From assembly GCA_045628105.1 (NCBI GenBank), contig JAZQOX010000010.1, forward strand, positions 1 through 38,009: a stretch of 38,009 bases of DNA. The letters are read 5' to 3'. How positions within the stretch are numbered: position 1 is the stretch's first letter; every line of letters starts with the position of its first letter. The stretch comes from UMGS1781 sp045628105 (GTDB lineage Bacteria; Bacillota; Clostridia; TANB77; CAG-508). The notes below the pieces were generated by a model. The model was not told the DNA's origin and ran no database searches. It saw nothing but the letters and a program-made list of their open reading frames with translations. This document shows, piece after piece, positions 25,255 to 32,205 of this stretch. The translations under genes and the position numbers were made by a program.

Positions 25255-26332
25255 CAGTATTTTCTCCCAATTTAAATATATCATTAAATCCAATTGCAAT
25301 TATTGCAATTATCATAAAAGCAAAAGATAAAGCTTTCCAAATACCACTATCTAAAAGAATTATTGCAAACATTCCAAAAATAGCACTAATTCCGTATAAA
25401 ATAAGAACAGCTTGTTTTTGAGAATATCCATGTTTCATCATTTTGTGATGTAAATGTTCCTTATCTGCTTTAAATACTCCTTTTAAAGATTTTGTTTTAT
25501 TAATTCTTCTAATAATTGCAAAAGATGTATCTAAAAGTGGAAGAGCAAAAACAAGTAATGGTGCAATAATTACAATTGCTGTATAAGTTTTAGCAACTCC
25601 TAATATTGATATAATTGATAAAGAAAAACCTAAAAAGTTTGAACCGGTATCACCTAAAAACGTTTTTGCAGGATTGAAATTATATGGTAAAAATCCAAGA
25701 ATAGCACCCGCTAGAGCAGTAATAAGTAAAATAGAAATAAGAGGGGAACCATTTAATGCAAATATTATAAGAAGTGAAAGACAAGATATTAATGAAACTC
25801 CACTTGATAATCCATCTAAACCGTCAATTAAATTTATTGCGTTTGTAATTCCAACAATCCATATCATAGTTATAATAATTGAAACAAACTCTTCTGTAAA
25901 AACTGTATTAAAAAAAGGTAGAGAAACTCTGTTAATTCTAATTCCACAGAATGTAACTATTGTTGCAGCAATTATTTGCCCTAAAAGTTTTATGAAAGGA
26001 TTAATTCCTTTCCAATCATCTATAAAGCAGAATAATCCAAGAATTAATGTTCCAATAAAAAATCCTACTAATTTTATATAGTACTTGTCAGCACCAAATA
26101 GTGTAATTGTTTTTTCTATTGACATTATTGTTAATAAATAAACAACTGAAACTGCAAATCCAACTATAACTGCTAAACCACCAAGGCGTGGCATAGGCTT
26201 TTTATGAATTTTTCTAGATTCTTTTGGTATATCAAGTGCACCAATTTTTTTTGCAAATCTAATAGTGTATGGTGTAATAACGTATGCTGTTATAAATGCC
26301 AATAAAAAAGCAACTGCAATGTCTCCCCACAT
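25235..26332 (-). CDS. Undecaprenyl-phosphate GlcNAc-1-phosphate transferase (WecA/TagO)
   Basis: 365 residues, about ten or eleven membrane helices. Motifs: F-I-D-D-W-K-G, N-A-I-N-L-I-D-G-L-D-G-L with the catalytic Asp residues, G-D-T-G-S-N-F-L-G, and K-E-H-L-H-H-K-M at the cytoplasmic loop. It loads GlcNAc-1-phosphate on undecaprenyl phosphate, the first membrane step of wall teichoic acid or related polymers, and so primes the pathway of the plus-strand operon. It has its own promoter at 26368-26396 and AAAAGGAG before the ATG. Confidence 0.95.
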   Translation of the reverse strand: MWGDIAVAFLLAFITAYVITPYTIRFAKKIGALDIPKESRKIHKKPMPRLGGLAVIVGFAVSVVYLLTIMSIEKTITLFGADKYYIKLVGFFIGTLILGLFCFIDDWKGINPFIKLLGQIIAATIVTFCGIRINRVSLPFFNTVFTEEFVSIIITMIWIVGITNAINLIDGLDGLSSGVSLISCLSLLIIFALNGSPLISILLITALAGAILGFLPYNFNPAKTFLGDTGSNFLGFSLSIISILGVAKTYTAIVIIAPLLVFALPLLDTSFAIIRRINKTKSLKGVFKADKEHLHHKMMKHGYSQKQAVLILYGISAIFGMFAIILLDSGIWKALSFAFMIIAIIAIGFNDIFKLGENTDENKKS

Positions 26333-26367
26333 AATAAAACTCCTTTTAAATATAATAATACAACAAT

Positions 26368-26396
26368 ATTTTATATTTAAAAATAAAATTTGTCAA
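26368..26396 (-). promoter_or_regulatory. Promoter of the wecA/tagO-like gene
   Basis: On the minus strand TTGACA (26396-26391), a 17-base spacer and TAAAAT (26373-26368). It overlaps the stop codon of the upstream small membrane gene, so the wall genes can be read separately from the secretion genes. Confidence 0.75.
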
Positions 26397-26677
26397 TCCT
26401 TGCTAAAAAAATAAACAGTTCTGGTTAAAAAATATTTGATTATGTAAAAAATTACATATACAATATTTTCATTATTAAAGCCAAATACGCTAAATATTAA
26501 TAAAGGAAGATATAAAGTAATAAAAATACATATTTTAAGGTTAACCGAAAAAGAAAAAAGCTTTATTAAAACTAAAATAATAATTGCCCAAGCAAAATTG
26601 AAAAAAGCTGTGTAATAATCAATTAAGCCAAAGAGTTTGTTTTTAAAATTATAGTTTTGTGGAATAATAAATTTCAT
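26393..26677 (-). CDS. Small membrane protein, PrgI/VirB3-like
   Basis: 94 residues. A short polar N-terminus with N-K-L-F-G-L is followed by two close membrane helices (about 25-42 and 48-66) and a basic, aromatic tail. This is the layout of PrgI/VirB3-type proteins of Gram-positive type IV secretion systems, which sit in the membrane next to the VirB4 ATPase. The assignment depends on layout and neighbours and not on a strong motif. It overlaps the preceding gene by ATGA with GGAGG upstream. The gene that usually follows, virB4, is missing. Confidence 0.5.
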   Translation of the reverse strand: MKFIIPQNYNFKNKLFGLIDYYTAFFNFAWAIIILVLIKLFSFSVNLKICIFITLYLPLLIFSVFGFNNENIVYVIFYIIKYFLTRTVYFFSKD

Positions 26678-27570
26678 TTTGAACCTCCACCATTAAAAAT
26701 AGAAGATATATTTGGAATACTTAAACTTACATCTGTTGAAAGACCACCAATTAAATCTCTTACAAATGAATTTGCTTTAAATAAAGAGTAGATCATACCA
26801 AGATGAAGAATCTGTTTAGGGAAAAGAACAAAATTAGAAGTATTGATTGCGAAACAGACAAGCAAAATAAGCGAAACTAAAATTTGAAGAAACATAAGAG
26901 ATATAAAATTTTTAATCCATGATTTAAAGAAAAATGATGTTTTTGAACTAGCAAGAGATAAAATTGCAAAAGGTGATATTAAAATAAAAACTTTAATTAA
27001 AATATAACGAATTGAATAAGTAACACTAAGAGATAAAAAACCAAAGGTTATTGTTGCCTTTAAAATGCCATCAAATCCAAATAAACTAAATGAAGAAGAA
27101 GCAAAATATTCACTTGGAATTATATTTTCTATTAAATCTCCAAATGAAATTGGAGCACCAAAAAAATCAGCTCCTAATTCTAAAATTGCATTTGAAATAG
27201 AATTACAAAAGGAAATAAAAGATGTACAAAGAATTTCACTTGAATTTAATGCAAAAGTACATAATAGTAGTTTAAAAATAAATTGAGAAGGATTTTCAAA
27301 TTGTGAAAAGGTAATTCTTGAAAGCAGATAAAAAAATGCATAGTAAAGTAAAAAACCATAAATTAAAGAATTACAAATTAAATTTATTCCTGAATTTGGA
27401 GAAATACCCAATAACATACTAATATTTTGAGTAATATCTTCATTAATAAAAAATAAATCGTCTAAATAATTAAACAGATTTGAATTAATTGAAGACAGCA
27501 AATTGGAAATCATATTATTTATAGCATAAACAATCAAGCTTGTAATGTTAATCTCACTAATGATAATCAC
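26674..27570 (-). CDS. Polytopic membrane protein, VirB6/TrbL-like
   Basis: 298 residues with about six hydrophobic helices and a Gly-rich end (N-G-G-G-S-K). The arrangement, a long serine/phenylalanine-rich polytopic protein encoded after a small pilin-like gene, matches VirB6/TrbL-type channel proteins of type IV secretion. The start is GTG 27570, which overlaps the upstream TGA (GTGA), a tight translational coupling. No enzyme motif is visible. Confidence 0.6.
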   Translation of the reverse strand: MIIISEINITSLIVYAINNMISNLLSSINSNLFNYLDDLFFINEDITQNISMLLGISPNSGINLICNSLIYGFLLYYAFFYLLSRITFSQFENPSQFIFKLLLCTFALNSSEILCTSFISFCNSISNAILELGADFFGAPISFGDLIENIIPSEYFASSSFSLFGFDGILKATITFGFLSLSVTYSIRYILIKVFILISPFAILSLASSKTSFFFKSWIKNFISLMFLQILVSLILLVCFAINTSNFVLFPKQILHLGMIYSLFKANSFVRDLIGGLSTDVSLSIPNISSIFNGGGSK

Positions 27571-27908
27571 CCCGTTTCAGATTTAGTTACTAAAAGTTGT
27601 ATTGCAGATAAAATAAGGTCAATACATAAAATAAATGCATAGGAGAATAAACTGCTTCGAATTACCTTTTTTCCAGTGCGTATGCGTTCTTCGTCACCAA
27701 AACTAAATTTTTTCATAAAAACTCCAGAACCAACAGCAATTGCAGCAGCAGGTGTGGAAATTCGAATAAGCCAAGACTCTATTGTTTCAAACGCATTTGT
27801 AATGGTATTTACAAGTTTTGGATAAGCAGCGAAACAAAAATTGCAAAAACAATTTAAAAATATAAATGATAATATAAAAATATATAATAAATGATAAGTT
27901 TTTTTCAT
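27567..27908 (-). CDS. Pilin-like small membrane protein, VirB2/TrbC-like
   Basis: 113 residues with a signal peptide (about 1-27, ending C-F-A-A) and two hydrophobic helices (about 47-65 and 85-107) separated by a short basic loop (K-K-F-S-F-G-D-E-E-R-I-R-T-G-K-K). This is the typical shape of VirB2/TrbC pilin-type subunits of conjugation systems. GGAGG lies just before the ATG. It comes directly after the virD4-like gene and before the virB6-like gene. Confidence 0.65.
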   Translation of the reverse strand: MKKTYHLLYIFILSFIFLNCFCNFCFAAYPKLVNTITNAFETIESWLIRISTPAAAIAVGSGVFMKKFSFGDEERIRTGKKVIRSSLFSYAFILCIDLILSAIQLLVTKSETG

Positions 27909-27927
27909 ATAACCTCCAAAAAATTAA

Positions 27928-29654
27928 TTAATATCTTTCTTTTTTTCTATTCGTAGATTCATTAAAAAAATAAGGAACCATAGTTAGTTTTTGAGGAGAT
28001 AAAATTTTTGTACCCGTAGAAATAAAAGAAAGACAAGAAAATGTTTCTAGCTCTTGAGTGAAGAAACCAGAATCATATACAAAATCATTATTGGTATATG
28101 TGCTAATGCTCTCAGAAAGATTGGATTTTGTGGAATTAAGAGAGTGAGTTATATAGTTGTATTTGGTTTCTTGAGCATTTTCAGAAATACTTTTTGATAT
28201 TTTTGTTTTTTCCTCTTTTCCAATTTGTTTTTGAGCATCTTCTATTGTGAAAGAATCGTCAGTTCGATACCAAAGTTTATTAATTAGGTTTTGAATTATT
28301 GATTTAACAGCATACTGATCTTTAAGCGTATTTAAAAGAGATGTATAACTTTGAGTTGCAACAATATTAATACATTTGGCTTCTCTACTTTGAGCAAAAA
28401 AATCACTATCAGTTGCAGTTACATACTCATGAAATTCATCGCAAATAAAAGCAGTAGGGCTAATAGAAGCAGTTGAAAGCTGAGATAAAACTTCTGATTG
28501 AAAATCAAGTTTTAAATATGCTGCAATAATTTTGGATAAATTTTTATATATTGAAATATTCATATTTAAAACTACAATTTTGCCGTTCTTTTATTACATC
28601 TTGAAATCCGTTAAAATTAATTTGATTTTTTGGAGGACAAAATGTTGATGAAATATCAAAGTCTGAAACAAATGTATTAGTCATTCTTGTAATTTCAGAT
28701 TTTAAGATTGAATGAACTCTAGAATCTAAAGAATTATATTCGTTTTCAAAGAAAGTCAAAGCTGAATGAAGGTCAAATAATTCTGATGAATTAAGTTTTC
28801 CGAGATTTAAATAGGTTTCTAAGGATGGTTATTTTTTCATTATAGTAATTAGGAGAATTTACTAATTTATGAATTTCGGAAAAAGTTACATAACCATTAT
28901 TGTATATTCTACATAATTTAATGCATTCGGTAAGCACTTTTTCAGCTTCATCTAACCAATAAGACTCGGAATTATTAGGAGAAAATAATGTTAAAATTGT
29001 TTTCAATCTATTTGCTAAAACAGCAGGTTTTAAATGCGGCTTATCAAGTGGATTATATTTAATATTACCGCATACTTCAATTATTTTTAAATCTGATAGT
29101 CTGTTGAAATCTTGAGCATATTTTAATACTTGTTTATAATAATTTCCTTTAACATCTAAAATAAGCATACCAATTTTATTTACATCATCACAGCGATAAG
29201 CAATAAGTTGTTTAGTAAAAGGATACATTGCTGAACTTGTTTTCCCAGAACCAATTGTTCCTGTAATTAAAATATTTTGAAAAAGGCTATTTTGAGATAA
29301 AAATAACTTATGTCCTTGAGTGTCAAAACCTAGAAAGAGATTGATTTCATCTTTAGATAATGAATTTTCTACAGGTATGTTTTTAGATATAGTAAGATAG
29401 GGGAATAATAATTTTTTGAATAAAAAATTTGAAAATTGAAAATTAATATAATAACAAGTAAATAAATATAGAAGTTTTATATAATACCAAAGTTGAGGAG
29501 ACTTTGCACAAATGTCAAACGGATAGATTGCGTATGGAATTATTAAACTTTGTGCGGTAAAAATTGGATAAAAAATAAGATAAAATGGAATACACAATAA
29601 AGCAGATAACAACAGACAAAAAAGTAATCTGAACAAAAAAACAATAAATTTCAA
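27928..29654 (-). CDS. Type IV coupling protein (VirD4/TraG-like); full length needs two +1 frameshifts at CGG
   Basis: A hexameric ATPase that brings substrates to a type IV secretion channel. Two membrane helices lie in the N-terminal 90 residues. Walker A is T-G-T-I-G-S-G-K-T-S (about 132-141), and Walker B is F-I-C-D-E-F-H (C-terminal third). The gene lies in three frames. At 28802-28800 the codon CGG (codon 285) gives K-S-G-K-L-N-S-S-E when its C is skipped, and at 28585-28583 a second CGG gives K-E-G-K-I-V-V-L-N-M-N, a typical coupling-protein strand. With both shifts the protein is 574 residues. The start is TTG 29654, with AAGGAGGA 7 bases upstream. Without shifts only a 287-residue fragment would be made. 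Confidence 0.87.
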
Positions 29655-29664
29655 ATTGTCCTCC

Positions 29665-29799
29665 TTAAGATATTTTTTTAATTTTTAATTTGGAACCTTG
29701 AATTGAATGAAAAATATACATCTCGAAAAAAGAATAAATTGAATAAAATGTAATAAAAAGATTCATAATAAAAGATGCAAAAAATAAATGAATTAAAAT
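29665..29799 (-). CDS. Possible small membrane protein, first in the secretion operon
   Basis: An open frame encodes a hydrophobic segment (L-I-H-L-F-F-A-S-F-I-M-N-L-F-I-T-F-Y-S) and a basic tail (K-L-K-I-K-K). It ends at TAA 29667-29665, immediately before the virD4 ribosome binding site, and a good promoter lies upstream. A strong AAAAGGTAGGTG at about 29819-29808 precedes it, but no ATG/GTG/TTG follows at the right distance; an ATT at 29799 does, giving 44 residues. An ATG at 29766 would give 33 residues but has no binding site. It may be a leader peptide or a real small protein. Confidence 0.35.
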   Translation of the reverse strand: MLIHLFFASFIMNLFITFYSIYSFFEMYIFHSIQGSKLKIKKIS

Positions 29800-29832
29800 A
29801 AAATTAACACCTACCTTTTCTGATTTTTGTAC

Positions 29833-29861
29833 ATTCTACTACAAATTTTAAAAATTGTCTA
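29833..29861 (-). promoter_or_regulatory. Promoter of the type IV secretion-like operon
   Basis: On the minus strand TAGACA (29861-29856), a 17-base spacer and TAGAAT (29838-29833), followed by a ribosome binding site about 15 bases on. It is divergent from the DUF1858 gene. Confidence 0.65.
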
Positions 29862-29879
29862 TACTTTTTTAAAAAATTA

Positions 29880-29888
29880 TGTTAGAAT
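29880..29888 (+). promoter_or_regulatory. Possible extended -10 promoter of the DUF1858 gene
   Basis: TGTTAGAAT is an extended -10 (TGn-TAGAAT). The -35 region is poor, and the divergent minus promoter lies just upstream. The start codon is 64 bases further on. Confidence 0.4.
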
Positions 29889-29952
29889 TTACAATAGGAT
29901 TTATGTAATACATTTGTAAACTATTTATTTTTAATATAGAGGGGGAAAGAAA

Positions 29953-30138
29953 ATGATCGAAAGAACAACAAAAATAGGAGAACTTCTAGAAATAGCACCA
30001 GATAAAGCTGAAATCTTATTAAAAGCAGGAATGCATTGTTTAGGATGTCCAGCATCTCAGGCAGAAACATTAGAAGAAGCATGTGATGTTCATGGGATAG
30101 ATGTAGATGCATTATTGGAAGAAATAAATAAAGATTAG
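29953..30138 (+). CDS. DUF1858-family small protein with C-x-x-C
   Basis: 61 residues, matching the DUF1858 domain (often described as a redox disulfide domain linked with hybrid cluster proteins; related to the ScdA N-terminus). H-C-L-G-C-P-A-S holds the conserved C-x-x-C, at residues about 29-32, after a short helix T-K-I-G-E-L-L-E-I-A-P. The exact function of stand-alone copies is not established; a redox or metal-related role is likely. The ATG follows GAGGGGG. It is monocistronic with its own terminator. Confidence 0.88.
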   Translation: MIERTTKIGELLEIAPDKAEILLKAGMHCLGCPASQAETLEEACDVHGIDVDALLEEINKD

Positions 30139-30150
30139 TTGTATTAATAA

Positions 30151-30178
30151 GAGTAGTTTAAAAAAACTATTCTTTTTT
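30151..30178 (+). terminator. Terminator after the DUF1858 gene
   Basis: GAGTAGTTT at 30151-30159 pairs with AAACTATTC (one G-T) at 30164-30172, followed by six T. Confidence 0.8.
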
Positions 30179-30190
30179 ATTAAAAAACTA

Positions 30191-30219
30191 TTGCTAAAAA
30201 ATAAAATAAATGGTATACT
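30191..30219 (+). promoter_or_regulatory. Promoter of the DUF1846 gene
   Basis: TTGCTA at 30191-30196, a 17-base spacer and TATACT at 30214-30219. A leader of about 70 bases with T tracts follows before AAAAAAGGAG and the start codon. Confidence 0.65.
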
Positions 30220-30297
30220 ATTAAAATAGATTTAAAAAAAACCTCAAAAAAAGGCGAATTTTTAAGTCTTTTTTTGTTTTTAAAAAAGGAGTAAAAA

Positions 30298-31752
30298 ATG
30301 GACAAAGGATTTGATAGTGATTTATATTTAAAAGTTCAAACAGAGAAAATTGAAGAAAGAATAAAAATGTTTGACAAATTATATCTTGAGTTTGGTGGAA
30401 AAATATTTGATGATTTTCATGCAAGCAGAGTTTTACCAGGATTTGAACCAGATGTAAAGATAAAATTATTGGAAAAATTAAAAGACCAATCAGAAGTTAT
30501 ATTTTGCATAAATGCAAATGATATAGAAAAAAGTAAAATGAGAGCAGATTATGGAATAAGCTATGAGATGGAATTAATTAGACTAATTGATAGTTTAAAA
30601 GAATTAGGAATTTCAATAAACAGCGTTGTAATAACAATGTATTCAGGACAAAAAACAGTAAAACATTTAGAAGATACATTAAAAGAAAAAAATATTAAAT
30701 CATATATTCACAAGCCAACAGTAGGATATCCAAATGATATTGAACTAATAGTAAGCGAAGAAGGATACGGTAAAAATCCATATATTGAAACTACGAAAAA
30801 ATTAGTTATAGTAACTGCTCCGGGACCAAATAGTGGGAAACTTGGAACAGCACTATCACAGTTATATCATGAGTATAAAAAAGGAATAAAAGCAGGATAT
30901 GCAAAATTTGAAACATTTCCTGTTTGGGATTTAAATTTAATGCATCCAGTAAACGTTGCATATGAGGCTGCAACAGCAGATCTTGGGGATGTAAATATGA
31001 TAGATTCATTCCATTTAGAGGCATATAACAAAAACGCGGTAAATTATAATAGAGATATATCAACATTTCCAATACTAAAAAATATATTAACAAAAATTAT
31101 GGGAACATCAGTATATAATTCACCAACAGATATGGGTGTAAACATGATTAGCCAGTGCATATATGATGATAATGTGGTTAGAAAAGCAGCAAATATGGAA
31201 ATAATAAGAAGATATTATAAAGCTTTGTCTGATTATAAACAAGAATTATGTTCTAAAGAAGAAGTTGAAAGAATAGAAATTTTAATGAATAGACTTTCAC
31301 TTTCAAAAGATATGAGAAATGTTGCAAAAATTGCATTAAATAAAAAAGAAGAATGCAAAGAAGAGGTTATAGCTATCGAATTAGATAATGGAAAAGTTAT
31401 TACAGGAAAACAATCTAAACTATTAAGTGCAACCAGTGCAATGATAATAAATGTATTAAAAGAAATAAATAAAATTCCAGATGATGTAGATTTATTATCA
31501 CAAGATATTTTGGAAAGAATTTTTCAAATAAAGAAAAATACATCTTATAGAACATCATATTGCTTAAATGTACAAGAAGTGTTAATTGCACTTAGCATAT
31601 GCTCAAGTATAAATCCAATAATTGATAAAACTCTTAGAAATCTAGACAGATTGCATGGTGCGGAGGCACATTCTACATATATAATTGAAAAAAGCGAAAT
31701 TAATGTTTTGAAAAATTTAGGAATAAACCTTACATGTGAAGCAAAAATGTAA
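30298..31752 (+). CDS. DUF1846 domain protein
   Basis: 484 residues, matching the DUF1846 family in length and in blocks such as F-D-D-F-H-A-S-R-V-L-P-G-F, T-A-P-G-P-N-S-G-K-L-G-T-A-L-S-Q-L and F-P-V-W-D-L-N-L-M-H-P-V-N. The P-G-x-x-S-G-K stretch resembles a nucleotide-binding loop. Members are common in clostridia and streptococci, and the biochemical role is not settled. It is monocistronic, with AAAAAAGGAG before the ATG. Confidence 0.88.
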   Translation: MDKGFDSDLYLKVQTEKIEERIKMFDKLYLEFGGKIFDDFHASRVLPGFEPDVKIKLLEKLKDQSEVIFCINANDIEKSKMRADYGISYEMELIRLIDSLKELGISINSVVITMYSGQKTVKHLEDTLKEKNIKSYIHKPTVGYPNDIELIVSEEGYGKNPYIETTKKLVIVTAPGPNSGKLGTALSQLYHEYKKGIKAGYAKFETFPVWDLNLMHPVNVAYEAATADLGDVNMIDSFHLEAYNKNAVNYNRDISTFPILKNILTKIMGTSVYNSPTDMGVNMISQCIYDDNVVRKAANMEIIRRYYKALSDYKQELCSKEEVERIEILMNRLSLSKDMRNVAKIALNKKEECKEEVIAIELDNGKVITGKQSKLLSATSAMIINVLKEINKIPDDVDLLSQDILERIFQIKKNTSYRTSYCLNVQEVLIALSICSSINPIIDKTLRNLDRLHGAEAHSTYIIEKSEINVLKNLGINLTCEAKM

Positions 31753-31770
31753 AAAAATTTAAAAAAAGTA

Positions 31771-31849
31771 TTGACATAAGACAAAAAATGTAGTATTATA
31801 GAAAAGCAGTTGTTCAAAGCGACTGCTTCTATAATTCGAATAGAATTAT
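31771..31849 (+). promoter_or_regulatory. Promoter and structured leader of the tRNA cluster
   Basis: TTGACA at 31771-31776, a 17-base spacer and TATTAT at 31794-31799. The leader forms two small hairpins: AGCAGT (31805-31810) with ACTGCT (31822-31827), and ATAATTC (31831-31837) with GAATTAT (31843-31849). The second ends at the base before the first tRNA and probably marks the RNase P cleavage site. Confidence 0.8.
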
Positions 31850-31925
31850 GGGCTATTAGCTCAGGTGGTAGAGCACTTGACTTTTAATCAAGTTGTCCGC
31901 GGTTCGAGTCCGCGATAGCTCACCA
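31850..31925 (+). tRNA. tRNA-Lys (anticodon UUU)
   Basis: A 76-base cloverleaf with encoded CCA. The acceptor GGGCTAT pairs with ATAGCTC (one G-U). The anticodon loop CTTTTAA gives UUU. First of three tandem tRNAs. Confidence 0.97.
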
Positions 31926-31930
31926 ATTGT

Positions 31931-32005
31931 GGCCCCGTGGTCAAGCGGTTAAGACACCGCACTTTCACGGCGGAGTCATGGGTTCGATTCCCGTCGGGGT
32001 CACCA
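31931..32005 (+). tRNA. tRNA-Glu (anticodon UUC)
   Basis: A 75-base cloverleaf with encoded CCA. The acceptor GGCCCCG pairs with CGGGGTC (one G-U). The loop CTTTCAC gives UUC. It lies five bases after tRNA-Lys. Confidence 0.97.
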
Positions 32006-32015
32006 ATTAAATATT

Positions 32016-32091
<76 letters not shown>

Positions 32092-32095
32092 TAAG

Positions 32096-32139
32096 AAAAT
32101 AAAGGTTTTGATAATTGATTCTTAATCTTTATTTTTTTT
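32096..32139 (+). terminator. Terminator after the tRNA cluster
   Basis: AAAATAAAG at 32096-32104 pairs with CTTTATTTT at 32127-32135 across a 22-base loop, with further T to 32139. The stem is AT-rich, so this is less certain than the others. Confidence 0.6.
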
Positions 32140-32152
32140 GCGTATATTCTTA

Positions 32153-32181
32153 TTGTAAAAATCCCTAATATATGATATAAA
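32153..32181 (+). promoter_or_regulatory. Promoter of the spoVB-like operon
   Basis: TTGTAA at 32153-32158, a 17-base spacer with extended TGA, and TATAAA at 32176-32181, 25 bases before the start codon. Confidence 0.65.
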
Positions 32182-32205
32182 TAATGTAAAAAATAGAGGT
32201 AGTAT

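Noticed and set aside
25674..26081. Plus-strand open frame of 135 codons
   Set aside because: It lies antisense within the wecA/tagO-like gene and its product shows no protein-like pattern; it is a shadow of the real gene.
11783..28802. Ordinary pseudogenes or sequencing errors as the cause of the five frame breaks
   Set aside because: Each break is one extra C in phase before a GGN codon on the coding strand, no other disabling change is present in these genes, and no break occurs at any other codon. Not fully excluded without reads.
11783..28802. Reassignment of CGG to another amino acid (for example Trp or Gln)
   Set aside because: Reading CGG as any single triplet leaves the downstream sequence out of frame at five sites; only skipping one base restores it.
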